A stretch of DNA of 64,000 bases from Halioglobus sp. (GCA_002699145.1 PABK01000004.1:1-64000), one strand, 5' to 3'. Counted from the first letter of the stretch, positions 1-8,811 are shown. The notes: a model not told the origin generated them from the letters alone. Program-made: numbers and translations.

Positions 1-98
1 ACCCCTGCTCATTATTTGTGCAGGGAGGGGTTATACGTGGGTCAAAATTCGATGCAAATCTGGGGGGTTAGTGGGTCAATTTTCGGTGCAAATCAACA
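1..98. mobile_element. Terminus of an IS21-family insertion sequence (partial)
   Basis: Two 24-bp direct repeats, at 37-60 and 71-94, match at 21 of 24 positions. Read on the minus strand, their shared core is TTTGCAnCGAAnnTTGACCC. IS21-family elements characteristically carry several such sub-terminal repeats and end in 5'-TG...CA-3'. The likely outer end is the CA at 97-98, so the rest of the element lies to the left of the window. The insertion sits inside the phage capsid gene and removed its 5' part. No istA or istB coding sequence is visible here. The family assignment rests on recalled repeat structure. Confidence 0.6.
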
Positions 99-99
99 C

Positions 100-759
100 G
101 TAGACCGTAGCCTAGCGCCTGATTACACGATGGGTGCGCAAATGACGGTAACCCGGAAGGCAATGAAGCAATCAGGCTCTGAGCTTGAACGCGCTATCCG
201 CCGTGATGCTAACTCTGCTATCAGTGTTGAACTGGACCGCGTGGCGTTCCTTGGCTCCGGCTCCAGTGGTGAGCCGCTGGGTATCGTCGCGGGACAAAGC
301 ACATACGGCATTGATCTAAACGTGGTGAATGCCGCTGCGGATTACGCTGCATTCCGCGCTAGTGCGGTGGAGTTTATGGGCCGCAATGCTGCCGCCTCCC
401 TGAAGGATGTGCGTGTACTGTTCAGGCATGAACTACTGAACACGCTGGACGGTGCCGTGATTGAAGTAGGCTCCGGTATTACAGAGTATGACTTCATCTC
501 TCGCCGTTTCGGCAGTGTGCTGTCCACAAGCAATGCACTGGAAGCGCCGAGCGGAAGCCCGCTTGAAAGCAAGGCGGTACTGACTACAACTACCGGTGGT
601 GTGCCGCCGTTTGTGATTGGCCTGTGGGGTGCGGTAGACGTTATACGTGACCCGTACTCTAGCGCCTCAAGCGGTGCCCTGAAGCTGACATTCCTTGTGA
701 CTACTGATGTCACAGTGATTCGTCCTGCACAGATTGGCATCCTGTCAGAGCTGCAATAA
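100..759 (+). pseudogene. HK97-family phage major capsid protein, 5'-truncated
   Basis: The reading frame encodes about 220 residues resembling the C-terminal part of HK97-fold major capsid proteins. It contains a vsR-type segment (MTVTRKAMKQSG), a GxGxxGEPLGI-like stretch near codon 55, and a C-terminal VIRP..IGIL segment. The frame is open back to a TTG at 16, but codons before about 100 lie in IS21-type terminal sequence, so the native N-terminus is lost. The stop overlaps the next gene's start (TAATG), as in an intact head-gene operon. A functional shell protein is unlikely from this fragment. Confidence 0.75.
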
Positions 760-1373
760 TGCTCTTCGGTGCTGTAGCTGGTGGTGACCTAGAGGTCCGC
801 CGCAAAGGGGGAAGTACCCGCTTGTCTGGGAGCTTCCCCTATAACTCTACCGCCACCCTGAGTGATGGTGGTAGACGTGGCAGACCGCGAAAGGAACGGT
901 TCGCTCCGGGTGCTTTCGAGTATTCGATTGAATCCGGGGAGCTGGACATTCACTTGCTGGTAGGCCATGACTTTGGGAAACCCTTAGCCAGTAAGAACGC
1001 AGGTAGCCTGCTGCTGCGTAGTACTGATGATGGCCTGTTCTTTACTGCGAAATTGTCTGACAGCGTTCTTGATACCAGTCATGGGCGTGACGCTATGTCG
1101 ATGCTGTCCGCTGGCCTGATCGGTGGAGTTTCACCCGGCTTCAGGATTCCGCCAGAACGCACAGTACCTAATGCTGAGACTGTCGAAGACGAAGACCCCA
1201 GCCAAGGTACAGCCATTATCAGGACGGTGAACGATGCCATTCTGTACGAGTTGTCATTGGTCACGAGGCCCGCGTATCCGGATACAACTGTCGAGGAGCG
1301 GAACTGGCAAGTACCCGCCGTGCAATCAGCTGCACATGTGCAATCAACTGCACGGTACCGGTGGAGGCTGTAA
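759..1373 (+). CDS. HK97-family phage prohead protease
   Basis: This 204-residue protein looks like a U35/HK97 prohead serine protease, which cleaves the capsid scaffold domain during head maturation. Family hallmarks are the His in LLVGHDFGKPLA (about residue 70) and the Ser in GLIGGVSPGFRI (about residue 125), followed by an ELSLVTRPAYP segment typical of these proteases. Its ATG overlaps the stop of the capsid frame by one base, and its own stop overlaps the connector start in the same way, so the three appear translationally coupled. The gene lies downstream of the capsid gene, the reverse of the usual phage order. The tail after residue 185 looks non-conserved. Confidence 0.85.
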   Translation: MLFGAVAGGDLEVRRKGGSTRLSGSFPYNSTATLSDGGRRGRPRKERFAPGAFEYSIESGELDIHLLVGHDFGKPLASKNAGSLLLRSTDDGLFFTAKLSDSVLDTSHGRDAMSMLSAGLIGGVSPGFRIPPERTVPNAETVEDEDPSQGTAIIRTVNDAILYELSLVTRPAYPDTTVEERNWQVPAVQSAAHVQSTARYRWRL

Positions 1374-1936
1374 TGGTAGACGTTATCAAGTTTGAGGAAG
1401 CGGAACCGGCTACGTGGCCGACCCTGACAGAAATCTATGATGATGCCAGCACGGAAAATACTCCCGTGATGCCGCATGTCTGGCAGCGTATCGAAGACCA
1501 TATTGCATACCGTTGGACTGCGCGTAGCTGCGTCTGGACGGTACAGGGTCCGGGAGACTGGCGTCCGCACCTATCACCAGTATCGGCAGTGACGGTAGAA
1601 GTCTGGGACGAAACAACCGGCACATGGTCTGCGGTGATCGCTGACCCTATCCCCGCTGATGGTTTCTATCTCCCAAGGGAAAAGACATACCGCATCAATG
1701 CGACTGCCGGTGACAATGCAGGTGCCGTTCCACAACCGGTAGTCGAAGCCTATAACAGGCTGTCCGATTATCTGGTGGAGGAAACTGTAACAGCGATTCC
1801 CGTGGGTTCGTCTGCCCATGCTCTGAAACTGGGTGACGGTATCGACGAAAGTATCACCCGGTCTCCTAACTACGTTGCGAAAGCACTCCAGTACAGCGGC
1901 GCTGCTGATCTGCTGCGTAAGTATCGGAGGGTTTAA
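1373..1936 (+). CDS. Phage head-tail connector (gp6/gp8-like)
   Basis: The 187-residue product resembles phage head-tail connector proteins of the gp6-like/phiE125 gp8 type, which form the ring below the portal. The start chosen is the ATG at 1373, which overlaps the protease stop (TAATG) and is preceded by GGAGG about seven bases upstream. An alternative ATG at 1361 lies inside the protease gene and lacks that spacing. Position between protease and portal supports the call; sequence similarity in this family is low, so the assignment rests on context and general composition (a C-terminal AAKALQYSG-like helical end). Confidence 0.6.
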   Translation: MVDVIKFEEAEPATWPTLTEIYDDASTENTPVMPHVWQRIEDHIAYRWTARSCVWTVQGPGDWRPHLSPVSAVTVEVWDETTGTWSAVIADPIPADGFYLPREKTYRINATAGDNAGAVPQPVVEAYNRLSDYLVEETVTAIPVGSSAHALKLGDGIDESITRSPNYVAKALQYSGAADLLRKYRRV

Positions 1937-1938
1937 CC

Positions 1939-2988
1939 GTGTGGCCGTTTACCAAAAAGGAAAAGATTGAAACACGGGCCACGGCTCAAGGCTTCACTGC
2001 TGACCTGATGGCAGCGAGAGAGAGTTACCTGTCTGGTAGCCGTGGTACGGGTGAATTGACCGGCACGGTACAAAGTTGCGTCTCTCTCTGGGAGCACGGC
2101 TTGTCCATTGCCGAGGTAAACGGCACTGACTACCTGACCCCGCACCTACTGGGCATTATTGCCCGGTCATTGGCATTGCGTGGTGAGGCTGTCTTGTATC
2201 TTGCCCCTGATCGCCTGCTACCTGCCAGCGACTGGGACCTGAGTACTAAGGGTGGGGTTCCCCGTGCGTACCGCCTGTCCATCTCTGAGGCCGGAGGCGG
2301 GACTACACAGACAGCCCTTGCCAGTGAGGTACTGCACTTCCGTATCGGGAGTGACGTTGCTGCCCCTTGGACAGGAACAAGCCCGTTGAGGCGAGCGAAC
2401 CTGACTGCCAGTATGCTATGTGCGATTGAATCTGCCTTGTCTGAGGTGTACGAGTACGCGCCATTGGGAACCAGCATTGTCCCGTTCCCTGAAAGCCCGG
2501 AGACTGATCTACAGAAGCTGGGTAACCAGTTCCGTGGCAAGCGTGGCCGTATGTTGCTGCGTGAATCCGTCAACGTAGCGAGTGGCGGCGGACCTGTACC
2601 CAATACCGATTGGAAACCCCAAGACCTGACCCCTGATCTATCAAAGAGCATGACGGCGGAGTCATTGGCGGCGGCACGTAACAGTATCTTGTCAGTGTAT
2701 GGCGTACTGCCTGCCCTGTTCGATCCGAGCTGCACTGGGCCAATGTGCCGCGAGAGCCAGAGACATCTTGCCCAGTGGATGCTACAGCCTCTTGTGAACA
2801 GCATGGCGCAAGAGGCGTCCGAGAAGCTGGCGACTCCGGTCAAGCTGGACGTGATGCAGCCGCTACAGGCATATGACAGCGGCAACCGTGCTCGGAGTGC
2901 CCTTGCGGTGGTAGAGATGCTGGCGCTAGCTAAGGAGAGTGGCGTTAATCCGGATCATGCTCTAAGTCTTGTGAATTGGGACCAGTAA
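1939..2988 (+). CDS. Phage portal protein
   Basis: The 349-residue product matches HK97/lambda-type portal proteins, which form the dodecameric DNA entry vertex. Recognisable features are the ALRGEAVLYL segment (about residue 75), the EVLHFRIG segment (about 130) and a late SILSVYGVLPALFD segment (about 250) typical of the family core. It starts with GTG at 1939, two bases after the connector stop, with a GGAGGG site at 1926-1931. It is slightly short for the family (380-420 residues is common), and its last 44 bases are antisense to the next gene. No terminase or tail gene follows before the attachment tRNA. Confidence 0.8.
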   Translation: MWPFTKKEKIETRATAQGFTADLMAARESYLSGSRGTGELTGTVQSCVSLWEHGLSIAEVNGTDYLTPHLLGIIARSLALRGEAVLYLAPDRLLPASDWDLSTKGGVPRAYRLSISEAGGGTTQTALASEVLHFRIGSDVAAPWTGTSPLRRANLTASMLCAIESALSEVYEYAPLGTSIVPFPESPETDLQKLGNQFRGKRGRMLLRESVNVASGGGPVPNTDWKPQDLTPDLSKSMTAESLAAARNSILSVYGVLPALFDPSCTGPMCRESQRHLAQWMLQPLVNSMAQEASEKLATPVKLDVMQPLQAYDSGNRARSALAVVEMLALAKESGVNPDHALSLVNWDQ

Positions 2989-3769
2989 GCTGCGGCGGTT
3001 TCCGTTCCAGATAACCGATTACTTGTGGCTTGTGCGGCAGGGCAGCCAGTCCACCGGGAAGTTTCTCGTTCAAACTCTCCGAAATGTGCCCGTATACCTC
3101 GTCTGTTTCGAGTCCCATATCCTCGACAGTTTTCTCAAAGGCTTTAGCCGTTTGCTTTATCCCCGGTAAATCGCGTGCGTACTCCCATGCCCAATTTTTC
3201 ATGAACTTGCCAATAAACTCTCTACTTGTTAGCAGTGAGTAAAGTCCACCATGTTGATTCGCTCTAACAAATCCCAGCAATTCCTCGATGCTTTGTCGAG
3301 CCGCTATGCTATCAATCTCCCCGCTGGCAAGAATCGCCTCTAGCATCTCAATGAGGGCTTTGAACAACTCCGGCAGGCGACTCTGATCGCGATACTGTTG
3401 ATAGATTTTGTCGAGGTTAAGATCATCCCGCCTGTCTTGGTCGGTCATCTCCCACGTGTGGTTGCGGAGAGCGTGCGACTGATGCATGAGTTTATTTAGT
3501 AGCTTAACGTTGTGTCTCGGGTCTTCGTGATTGGCGTTGTACGCGCCAGTAATGGCGATACAGTTCCTTAGCCACTCTGGATGGTCGGGTTCGGCTATCG
3601 ACTTAGCGAGTGTAAGACAGGCTTCGCGGAGTTTCGTGCTGGCCTTGAGCTTCTCGTCCAGATTACCGTTAGCGATTGTTTCGAATAGGTGGGTATACGC
3701 GGACCTCACCAGTTCGTGCTTTTCTTGCACGTTGCGGAGAAAGGCATTGTAGCTGTCCGTGTTGGCCAT
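2945..3769 (-). CDS. Unrecognised prophage-edge protein
   Basis: I do not recognise this 274-residue protein. It is hydrophilic, appears mostly alpha-helical, and has no membrane segment or signal peptide. A central stretch is rich in charged helices, with a Trp/Tyr-containing segment (NWAWEYARDLPG) near residue 190, and the C-terminus is Pro-rich. It faces the head genes and overlaps the portal 3' end by 44 bases. It lies between the structural module and the tRNA-Ser attachment site, where temperate phages and satellites often carry lysogenic cargo. Its 100-bp upstream region is AT-rich and could hold its own promoter (TTGTTT...TATTAA on the minus strand). A defence or superinfection-exclusion role is conceivable but unproven. 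Confidence 0.6.
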   Translation of the reverse strand: MANTDSYNAFLRNVQEKHELVRSAYTHLFETIANGNLDEKLKASTKLREACLTLAKSIAEPDHPEWLRNCIAITGAYNANHEDPRHNVKLLNKLMHQSHALRNHTWEMTDQDRRDDLNLDKIYQQYRDQSRLPELFKALIEMLEAILASGEIDSIAARQSIEELLGFVRANQHGGLYSLLTSREFIGKFMKNWAWEYARDLPGIKQTAKAFEKTVEDMGLETDEVYGHISESLNEKLPGGLAALPHKPQVIGYLERKPPQLTGPNSQDLEHDPD

Positions 3770-3870
3770 TCCGTGGTTGGTCTAACTAATTTCTATAGTG
3801 TGGGTCAGGGTGTGGGTTCATGTATTTAATAAATTAAAAACCTTTAAAAACAATTACTTATAAGTATAAA

Positions 3871-3958
3871 TGGCGGTGGGCCAGGGATTCGAACCCCGGG
3901 AGGCTCTCGCCTCAACGGTTTTCAAGACCGCCGCTTTCGACCACTCAGCCAGCCCACC
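3871..3958 (-). tRNA. tRNA-Ser(UGA)
   Basis: The minus strand folds as an 88-nt class II tRNA. The acceptor stem pairs GGTGGGC with GCCCACC, there is a long variable arm, the anticodon loop is CTTGAAA (anticodon TGA), the T-loop is GTTCGAATC, and the CCA end is encoded. The 3' end faces the phage-derived region, as expected when an integrase uses a tRNA 3' end as attB and rebuilds an intact tRNA. The 5' two-thirds of this gene and its upstream flank are repeated at 4132-4296. Confidence 0.95.
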
Positions 3959-4296
3959 ATAAACTTCATTGTCAGTTGCATCGGCCAATGCGCGATGCTG
4001 CAGGTTTTCTCACCTGCGATTCTTTCCAGTCCCTTGCCAGGGATGACTCACAACACCCTGTGGGGTGTTGTGACCCTGCGGGCTTCGGCGCTGCGCGCCT
4101 CGGTGCAAATTGCTCCTGAGGTCGCAATTTGTCGAACCCCGGGAGGCTCTCGCCTCAACGGTTTTCAAGACCGCCGCTTTCGACCACTCAGCCAGCCCAC
4201 CATAAACTTCATTTTCAGTTGCATCGGCCATTGCACGATGCTGCAGGGTTTTACCTGCAAATCTTTCTAGTCCCTTGCCAGGGATGACTCACAACA
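3889..4296. repeat. Imperfect tandem duplication of tRNA-Ser 5' part plus upstream flank
   Basis: Bases 3889-4055 recur at 4132-4296 with a 243-bp offset. The 70 bp of tRNA are identical in both copies. The roughly 95 bp upstream of the tRNA have diverged at scattered positions. Between the copies lies a unique segment, 4056-4131, containing the right arm of a 9-bp inverted repeat (4050-4058 with 4063-4071) and an 8-bp inverted repeat (4106-4113 with 4124-4131). The second repeat ends exactly where the truncated tRNA copy begins. Confidence 0.85.
4132..4201 (-). pseudogene. Truncated tRNA-Ser copy
   Basis: This is an exact copy of the 5' 70 nt of the tRNA-Ser(UGA) gene at 3871-3958, from the acceptor 5' strand through the anticodon and variable arms to TCGA in the T-loop. 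It lacks the 3' 18 nt, including the acceptor 3' strand and CCA, so it cannot mature. The break at the T-loop TCGAAC is a common crossover region for site-specific integration into tRNAs. Confidence 0.85.
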
Positions 4297-4349
4297 GCGT
4301 ACAACAGCGTAAGTACATCGCGGCGGGCGAGATTATAGCGCCTCGCAAT

Positions 4350-4383
4350 TCAGGCACAAGGGCCTTGTTGTCCTTGTGCCTGA
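4350..4383 (-). terminator. Hairpin at the 3' end of rne
   Basis: A perfect 12-bp inverted repeat (4350-4361 with 4372-4383, arm TCAGGCACAAGG) with a 10-nt loop lies 18 bp beyond the rne stop. The downstream sequence on the minus strand has only a weak T tract (AATTGCG), so it may act as a 3' stabilising stem rather than an efficient terminator. Confidence 0.5.
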
Positions 4384-4400
4384 GATTGTCGCGAAGTTTT

Positions 4401-7313
4401 TCAGTTGCCGGCTGCCTGCGCCTGCACGGGTTCCTCTGCGGGCTCGGCCAGCGCGTCGCCACGAGGGCCGCGCGGGTCGTTGCTGGCGCGCGGTGCGATT
4501 TTGCCGCTGGGTTGTACCGGCGGCGCCACGCGCTCGGAGAACAGCGCGGGGTGCGCGGTAGCGATCTCCACATCGGTGACGGGCCTGGCCGCCACACGGG
4601 GGTCGTTGGTAGCGCGCCCGTCCTCGGTGAGACCGGCGGTGGAGGCGGGAGCGCTGTCGGCGACCGGCGCCTTCGTCTGTGCAGGTGCCGGTTTGGCCGC
4701 GGGCTTCGTCCTGGCCGCGGGCTTCGGCGCCTTTGCTTGCGCCGGCTCCGCTGCCGGGGTTTCAGCCTTACCGGCTTCCGCTGCCGGTTGTTCGCTGGCC
4801 TGCGCCTCCGGCGCTACCACGGTTTCCAGCGCCGATTCGGGTGTTGCCACCACGGTGTCCACGGCGGATTCGGCCTGCGCGGTTGGCGCTTCGGCGGCGG
4901 TATCCGTGCGCGCCTTGTCGGCAGCGCTGTCGGCGGCCACGGGCGCCTCCGGCTTGCGCTCCTGCGCCGCGGGTGCCTGTTCCCGGCTGGGCGCGTCGAC
5001 TGCGGCTGCGTCGACTGCGGCTGCCTGGCTCTCTGCGGGCGCGTCGGCCCTGGGGCCGCGGTTGCGGCGACGGCGTTGCGGCTCGCCGCGCTTCATATCG
5101 CTGGGACGCTTGCGCGGCTTGTCCTGCTGCTCGCCGGTTGCGGCCTGCTCGCGCTCGTCGCTATTGCCCTCGGCCTGTGCCGGTGCTTTCTGCTGCTCGC
5201 GGCGGCGGTTTTCACCGTCAGCACCACCGCGGCGGCGGCCGCCGCGCCGGCGGCGCGAGCCTTCACGGCGCTCCTGGTTTGGCTTGTCCTGTTCGCCGTC
5301 GCGGGATTCGCTCTTGCCGCGCTCGCCTTGTTGCTGCCCGCGCTTGTTCGCCTTGTTTTCGGCTGCCTGCTCTTCCTGGCGCGCGCGTTGCTGTCCTTTC
5401 GCCGCGCCACTGCGCCGGCGACCACCGCGGCTGCGGCCGGAGCGTTTGCCCTCGCTGCTGTCGCTGCGTTGCTCCGGGCGCCTGGATTCGGCCGGCCGTT
5501 TTTTCTGCGCCGGCTGTTCCGTGGCCCTGGCCTCGGTCGTATCCTCGCCGAGCAGGAAGGCCACGACCTTGCCCAGAAGCCCCGTGCGCTTCTGCCGGCG
5601 CTTGCGCTTCATGCGCTGGCCGGTGGGGGTCTGTGCGGGCGAGCGCTGCGCCGGTGCGGGGGCGGCGGGCTGCGCGGCAGCCGTCGGGGCGGGTGCCGGT
5701 GCCGGCGCGGCGGCCGGCTGGATGCTCTTGACGGCCGCTTCCTGCACCGGGATGTCGGCGGAGTGGGTATCGCTGATGTTCTCCGTATCCGGGACCGCGA
5801 TGTCGACCTTGTAGCTGGTCTCGTGGTTGCCTTCCACCTCGTCGTCACGCAGGCGCTGCACCTCGAAGTGCGGCGTTTCCAGGTTCGGGTTGGGGATGAC
5901 CAACATGCGCGCCTTGGTCACCTGCTCGATCTCACCCAGGGCGTTGCGCTTCTCGTTCAGCAGGTAGGCGGCGACGTCCACGGGGACGATGGCGCGCACC
6001 TCGGCGCTGCGGTCCTTGATAGCCTCTTCCTCGATCAGGCGCAGGATAGACAGGGCCAGCGACTTGGTGTCGCGGATGGTGCCCTGGCCGTTACAGCGCG
6101 GGCAGACGATGTTGCTGGTCTCGCCCAGCGAGGGGCGCAGGCGCTGGCGCGACATCTCCAGCAGGCCGAAGCGGGAGATCCGTCCCACCTGCACGCGTGC
6201 GCGGTCGACACTGAGGGCGTCGCGCATGCGGTTTTCCACCGCGCGCTGGTTGCGCGAGGCGAGCATGTCGATGAAGTCGATGACCACCAGGCCGCCCATG
6301 TCGCGCAGGCGCAACTGGCGGGCGACCTCGTCCGCCGCCTCGAGGTTGGTGTTGAGCGCGGTTTCCTCGATATCGCTGCCGCGGGTGGCGCGCGCCGAGT
6401 TGATGTCGATAGACACCAGCGCCTCGGTGGGGTCGATGACGATGGAGCCGCCGGAGGGCAGACGCACCTCGCGCTGGAAAGCGGTCTCGATCTGGCTCTC
6501 GATCTGGAAGCGGTTGAACAGCGGAATGTTGTCTTCGTACAGCTGGATGCGGTTCTTGTACTTGGGCATCACCTGGCCGACGAAATCCAGGGCCTGCCGG
6601 TAGGCGTCCTCGGAATCGACCAGCACCTGGCCGATGTCTTCGCGCAGGTAGTCGCGGATGGCGCGCACGATGACGTTGCTCTCGCGGAACAGCAGCGTGC
6701 GCGGCTTGGATTCCTCAGCGGCCGTGGAGATGGCCTCCCACAGTTGCAGCAGGTAGTTCAGGTCCCACTGCAGTTCTTCCACGGAGTGGCCGACGCCGGC
6801 GGTGCGGATGATGACGCCCATGCCGTTGGGCATCTCCAGTGCGCTCAGCGCTTCCTTGAGATGGCTGCGGTCGTCGCCCTCGATGCGCCGCGACACGCCA
6901 CCGGCGCGCGGGTTGTTGGGCATCAGGACCATGTAGCGGCCCGCCAGGCTGATGTAGGTGGTCAGGGCGGCGCCCTTGTTGCCGCGCTCCTCCTTGTCCA
7001 CCTGGATGATGACTTCGGTGCCTTCCTTGACCACGTCGCGGATCTTGGTGCGGCCCTCGCCGCCGGAAGCCTTGCGGTAGTAGTACTCCGGCGCGATCTC
7101 TTTCAGCGGCAGGAAGCCGTGGCGCTCGGCGCCGAAGTCGACGAAGGCGGCCTCCAGGCTGGGTTCGACGCGGGTGATCTTGCCCTTGTAGATGTTCGCC
7201 TTCTTCTGCAGGCGGGTGCGGTTTTCGATATCCAGGTCGTACAGTCTCTGACCGTCGACCAGGGCCACGCGCAACTCTTCGGGTTGAGTTGCATTGATTA
7301 ACATTTTCTTCAT
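4401..7313 (-). CDS. rne: Ribonuclease E
   Basis: This essential endoribonuclease initiates mRNA decay and processes rRNA and tRNA at the inner membrane. The 970-residue product begins [10 protein letters not shown], as in E. coli. The catalytic half spans about 1-510, with an S1 domain ([19 protein letters not shown]), the two Mg-binding Asp regions [12 protein letters not shown] and VVIDFIDM, and the zinc-link CPRC. Residues after about 520 form a low-complexity scaffold with Arg-rich RNA-binding blocks and a long Ala/Pro/Glu tract. Two NDPR motifs lie near the C-terminus, at about 903-906 and 945-948. The rluC gene is divergent, as in E. coli, and the roughly 500-nt leader suggests autoregulation. 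Confidence 0.97.
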   Translation of the reverse strand: MKKMLINATQPEELRVALVDGQRLYDLDIENRTRLQKKANIYKGKITRVEPSLEAAFVDFGAERHGFLPLKEIAPEYYYRKASGGEGRTKIRDVVKEGTEVIIQVDKEERGNKGAALTTYISLAGRYMVLMPNNPRAGGVSRRIEGDDRSHLKEALSALEMPNGMGVIIRTAGVGHSVEELQWDLNYLLQLWEAISTAAEESKPRTLLFRESNVIVRAIRDYLREDIGQVLVDSEDAYRQALDFVGQVMPKYKNRIQLYEDNIPLFNRFQIESQIETAFQREVRLPSGGSIVIDPTEALVSIDINSARATRGSDIEETALNTNLEAADEVARQLRLRDMGGLVVIDFIDMLASRNQRAVENRMRDALSVDRARVQVGRISRFGLLEMSRQRLRPSLGETSNIVCPRCNGQGTIRDTKSLALSILRLIEEEAIKDRSAEVRAIVPVDVAAYLLNEKRNALGEIEQVTKARMLVIPNPNLETPHFEVQRLRDDEVEGNHETSYKVDIAVPDTENISDTHSADIPVQEAAVKSIQPAAAPAPAPAPTAAAQPAAPAPAQRSPAQTPTGQRMKRKRRQKRTGLLGKVVAFLLGEDTTEARATEQPAQKKRPAESRRPEQRSDSSEGKRSGRSRGGRRRSGAAKGQQRARQEEQAAENKANKRGQQQGERGKSESRDGEQDKPNQERREGSRRRRGGRRRGGADGENRRREQQKAPAQAEGNSDEREQAATGEQQDKPRKRPSDMKRGEPQRRRRNRGPRADAPAESQAAAVDAAAVDAPSREQAPAAQERKPEAPVAADSAADKARTDTAAEAPTAQAESAVDTVVATPESALETVVAPEAQASEQPAAEAGKAETPAAEPAQAKAPKPAARTKPAAKPAPAQTKAPVADSAPASTAGLTEDGRATNDPRVAARPVTDVEIATAHPALFSERVAPPVQPSGKIAPRASNDPRGPRGDALAEPAEEPVQAQAAGN

Positions 7314-7813
7314 AGTGCCGTGCCTTGTGGCAGACGGCTGGCGGGAGTGGAATCAGCTACGGGGCCGGCGTGAGCCGGTGAACAGGTGACAGTGCCGGGT
7401 TTCTGGGGAAACCCTTGGCGCACGGCCATGGGCACGAGGCCACAACGGCGGTTGCTTGCCAATGTCGGCCGGGCGATAACACCCGGTCGGTACAGCGTCG
7501 CGCAGGAAGGGTTGGTGACGGACCTGCCTGTTTGCTAGTGTCGTGGCACCGGGGCCTGTAGCGACGCTGAGCGTTCTTCAGTATCTGATTCTGTGTCCCG
7601 GCAGGCCATGCTGCGCGGTTCAACAATCGCCGGCCGGGCTATCATCTGCTGAGCGGGGTATAGTATCCGCGCACTGCCGCGGGGCCGACATCCAATCGTG
7701 TCTGTTTGTGGCTGTGCTGGCGGGGCCGCGCATCTCTTCGGCGGGCCCAACTGTCGCCAGGGGTTGTCTGCCACCCGCGCCGTGCTTGTCGGGCCGGGTG
7801 CAGCCACGCGGGG
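7314..7813 (-). other. Long 5' leader region of rne
   Basis: No convincing gene occupies the 544 bp between rne and rluC. E. coli rne has a structured leader of about 360 nt through which RNase E cleaves its own message. A leader of similar or greater length here is consistent with the same logic, if the promoter at 7814-7822 is correct. I did not resolve a specific conserved stem-loop. Confidence 0.4.
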
Positions 7814-7822
7814 ACTATAGCA
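7814..7822 (-). promoter_or_regulatory. Candidate extended -10 promoter for rne
   Basis: On the minus strand the sequence reads TGCTATAGT, an extended -10 element. A consensus -35 is not obvious at normal spacing. Transcription would start near 7807, giving an rne leader of about 490 nt. Confidence 0.4.
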
Positions 7823-7857
7823 GCATATTAAGAAGAAAGACATGGCAAGTATGACAA

Positions 7858-8811
7858 ATGCATGACAGTGGTATGAGTGGCTCCCCGGCGGTACGACACG
7901 TGACGGTGGAGGCCGGGGACGCCGGACAGCGCCTGGACAACTTCCTCCTGCGCGAGCTCAAGGGGGTGCCGCGCACGCGCATCTACCGCGCGCTGCGCAA
8001 GGGCGAGGTGCGTGTGAACAAGGGCAGGGTGCAGGCGGATTACCGCCTGGTCGCCGGCGACGGCGTGCGCCTGCCCCCGCTGCGGCGGCCGGACCCGGCG
8101 GCGCCGCCGCAGGTGCCGGGCGGCCTGGCGCGGGAGCTGGCGCGGCGGGTGGTTTACGAGGACGAACAGCTGCTGGTGCTGGACAAGCCCTCGGGCCTGG
8201 CGGTGCACGGCGGCAGCGGCCTGAGCTTCGGCCTGATCGAGGTGTTGCGACAGTTGCGCCCCGACGACCGCTACCTGGAGCTGGTGCACCGCCTGGACCG
8301 CGACACCTCGGGCCTGGTGCTGGTCGCCCGCCGCCCGGCGGCGCTGCGGGAGCTGCACCGGCAGTTGCGCGAGAAACACGTGGAAAAACGCTACCTGGCG
8401 CTGGCCCAGGGTCGCTGGCCGCAGGCCTGCCGCCAGGTGGAGGCGCCGCTGGAGAAAAACGTCCTGCAGTCCGGCGAGCGCATGGTGCGTGTCAGCCGCG
8501 ACGGCAAGCGCGCGCTGACCGGGTTCAGTGTGCTGGAGCGCTTCGACGGCGCCACCCTGGTCGAGGCGCGACCGGTGACCGGGCGCACGCACCAGATCCG
8601 CGTGCACGCGCTGCACGCCGGCCATCCGCTGCTCGGCGACGACAAATACGCCAACAGTGCCGGGGAGGCGCTGGCCCGGCAGCTGGGTCTGAAGCGCCTG
8701 TTCCTGCACGCCAGCGCGCTGCGCTTCGAGCTGCCGGGCAGCGGCCTGCTGGAGCTGCAGGCGCCGCTGGACGCGGAGTTGGAAAGCGCCTTGCAAAAAC
8801 TGCGTAACTAG
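7858..8811 (+). CDS. rluC: 23S rRNA pseudouridine synthase, RluC type
   Basis: This enzyme isomerises uridines to pseudouridine in 23S rRNA (955, 2504 and 2580 in E. coli). The 317-residue product has an N-terminal S4 domain (about 16-75; DNFLLRELKGVPRTRIYRAL) and the RluA-family catalytic motif HRLDRDTSG, with the catalytic Asp at 147. RTHQIRVH follows near residue 240. The start used is the ATG at 7858; the ATG at 7842 runs into a stop after seven codons, and a later ATG at 7873 is also possible. Divergence from rne matches the E. coli arrangement and supports RluC over RluA or RluD. Confidence 0.9.
   Translation: MHDSGMSGSPAVRHVTVEAGDAGQRLDNFLLRELKGVPRTRIYRALRKGEVRVNKGRVQADYRLVAGDGVRLPPLRRPDPAAPPQVPGGLARELARRVVYEDEQLLVLDKPSGLAVHGGSGLSFGLIEVLRQLRPDDRYLELVHRLDRDTSGLVLVARRPAALRELHRQLREKHVEKRYLALAQGRWPQACRQVEAPLEKNVLQSGERMVRVSRDGKRALTGFSVLERFDGATLVEARPVTGRTHQIRVHALHAGHPLLGDDKYANSAGEALARQLGLKRLFLHASALRFELPGSGLLELQAPLDAELESALQKLRN

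Noticed and set aside
4010-4231. Minus-strand ORF with GGLAEWSKAAVLKTVEARASRG
   Set aside because: This is the tRNA-Ser gene read as protein, a well-known artefact; it covers the truncated tRNA copy.
4275-7301. 1008-codon plus-strand ORF
   Set aside because: Antisense shadow of rne. It is low-complexity (Gly, Arg, Ala) and the rne frame is clearly the conserved one.
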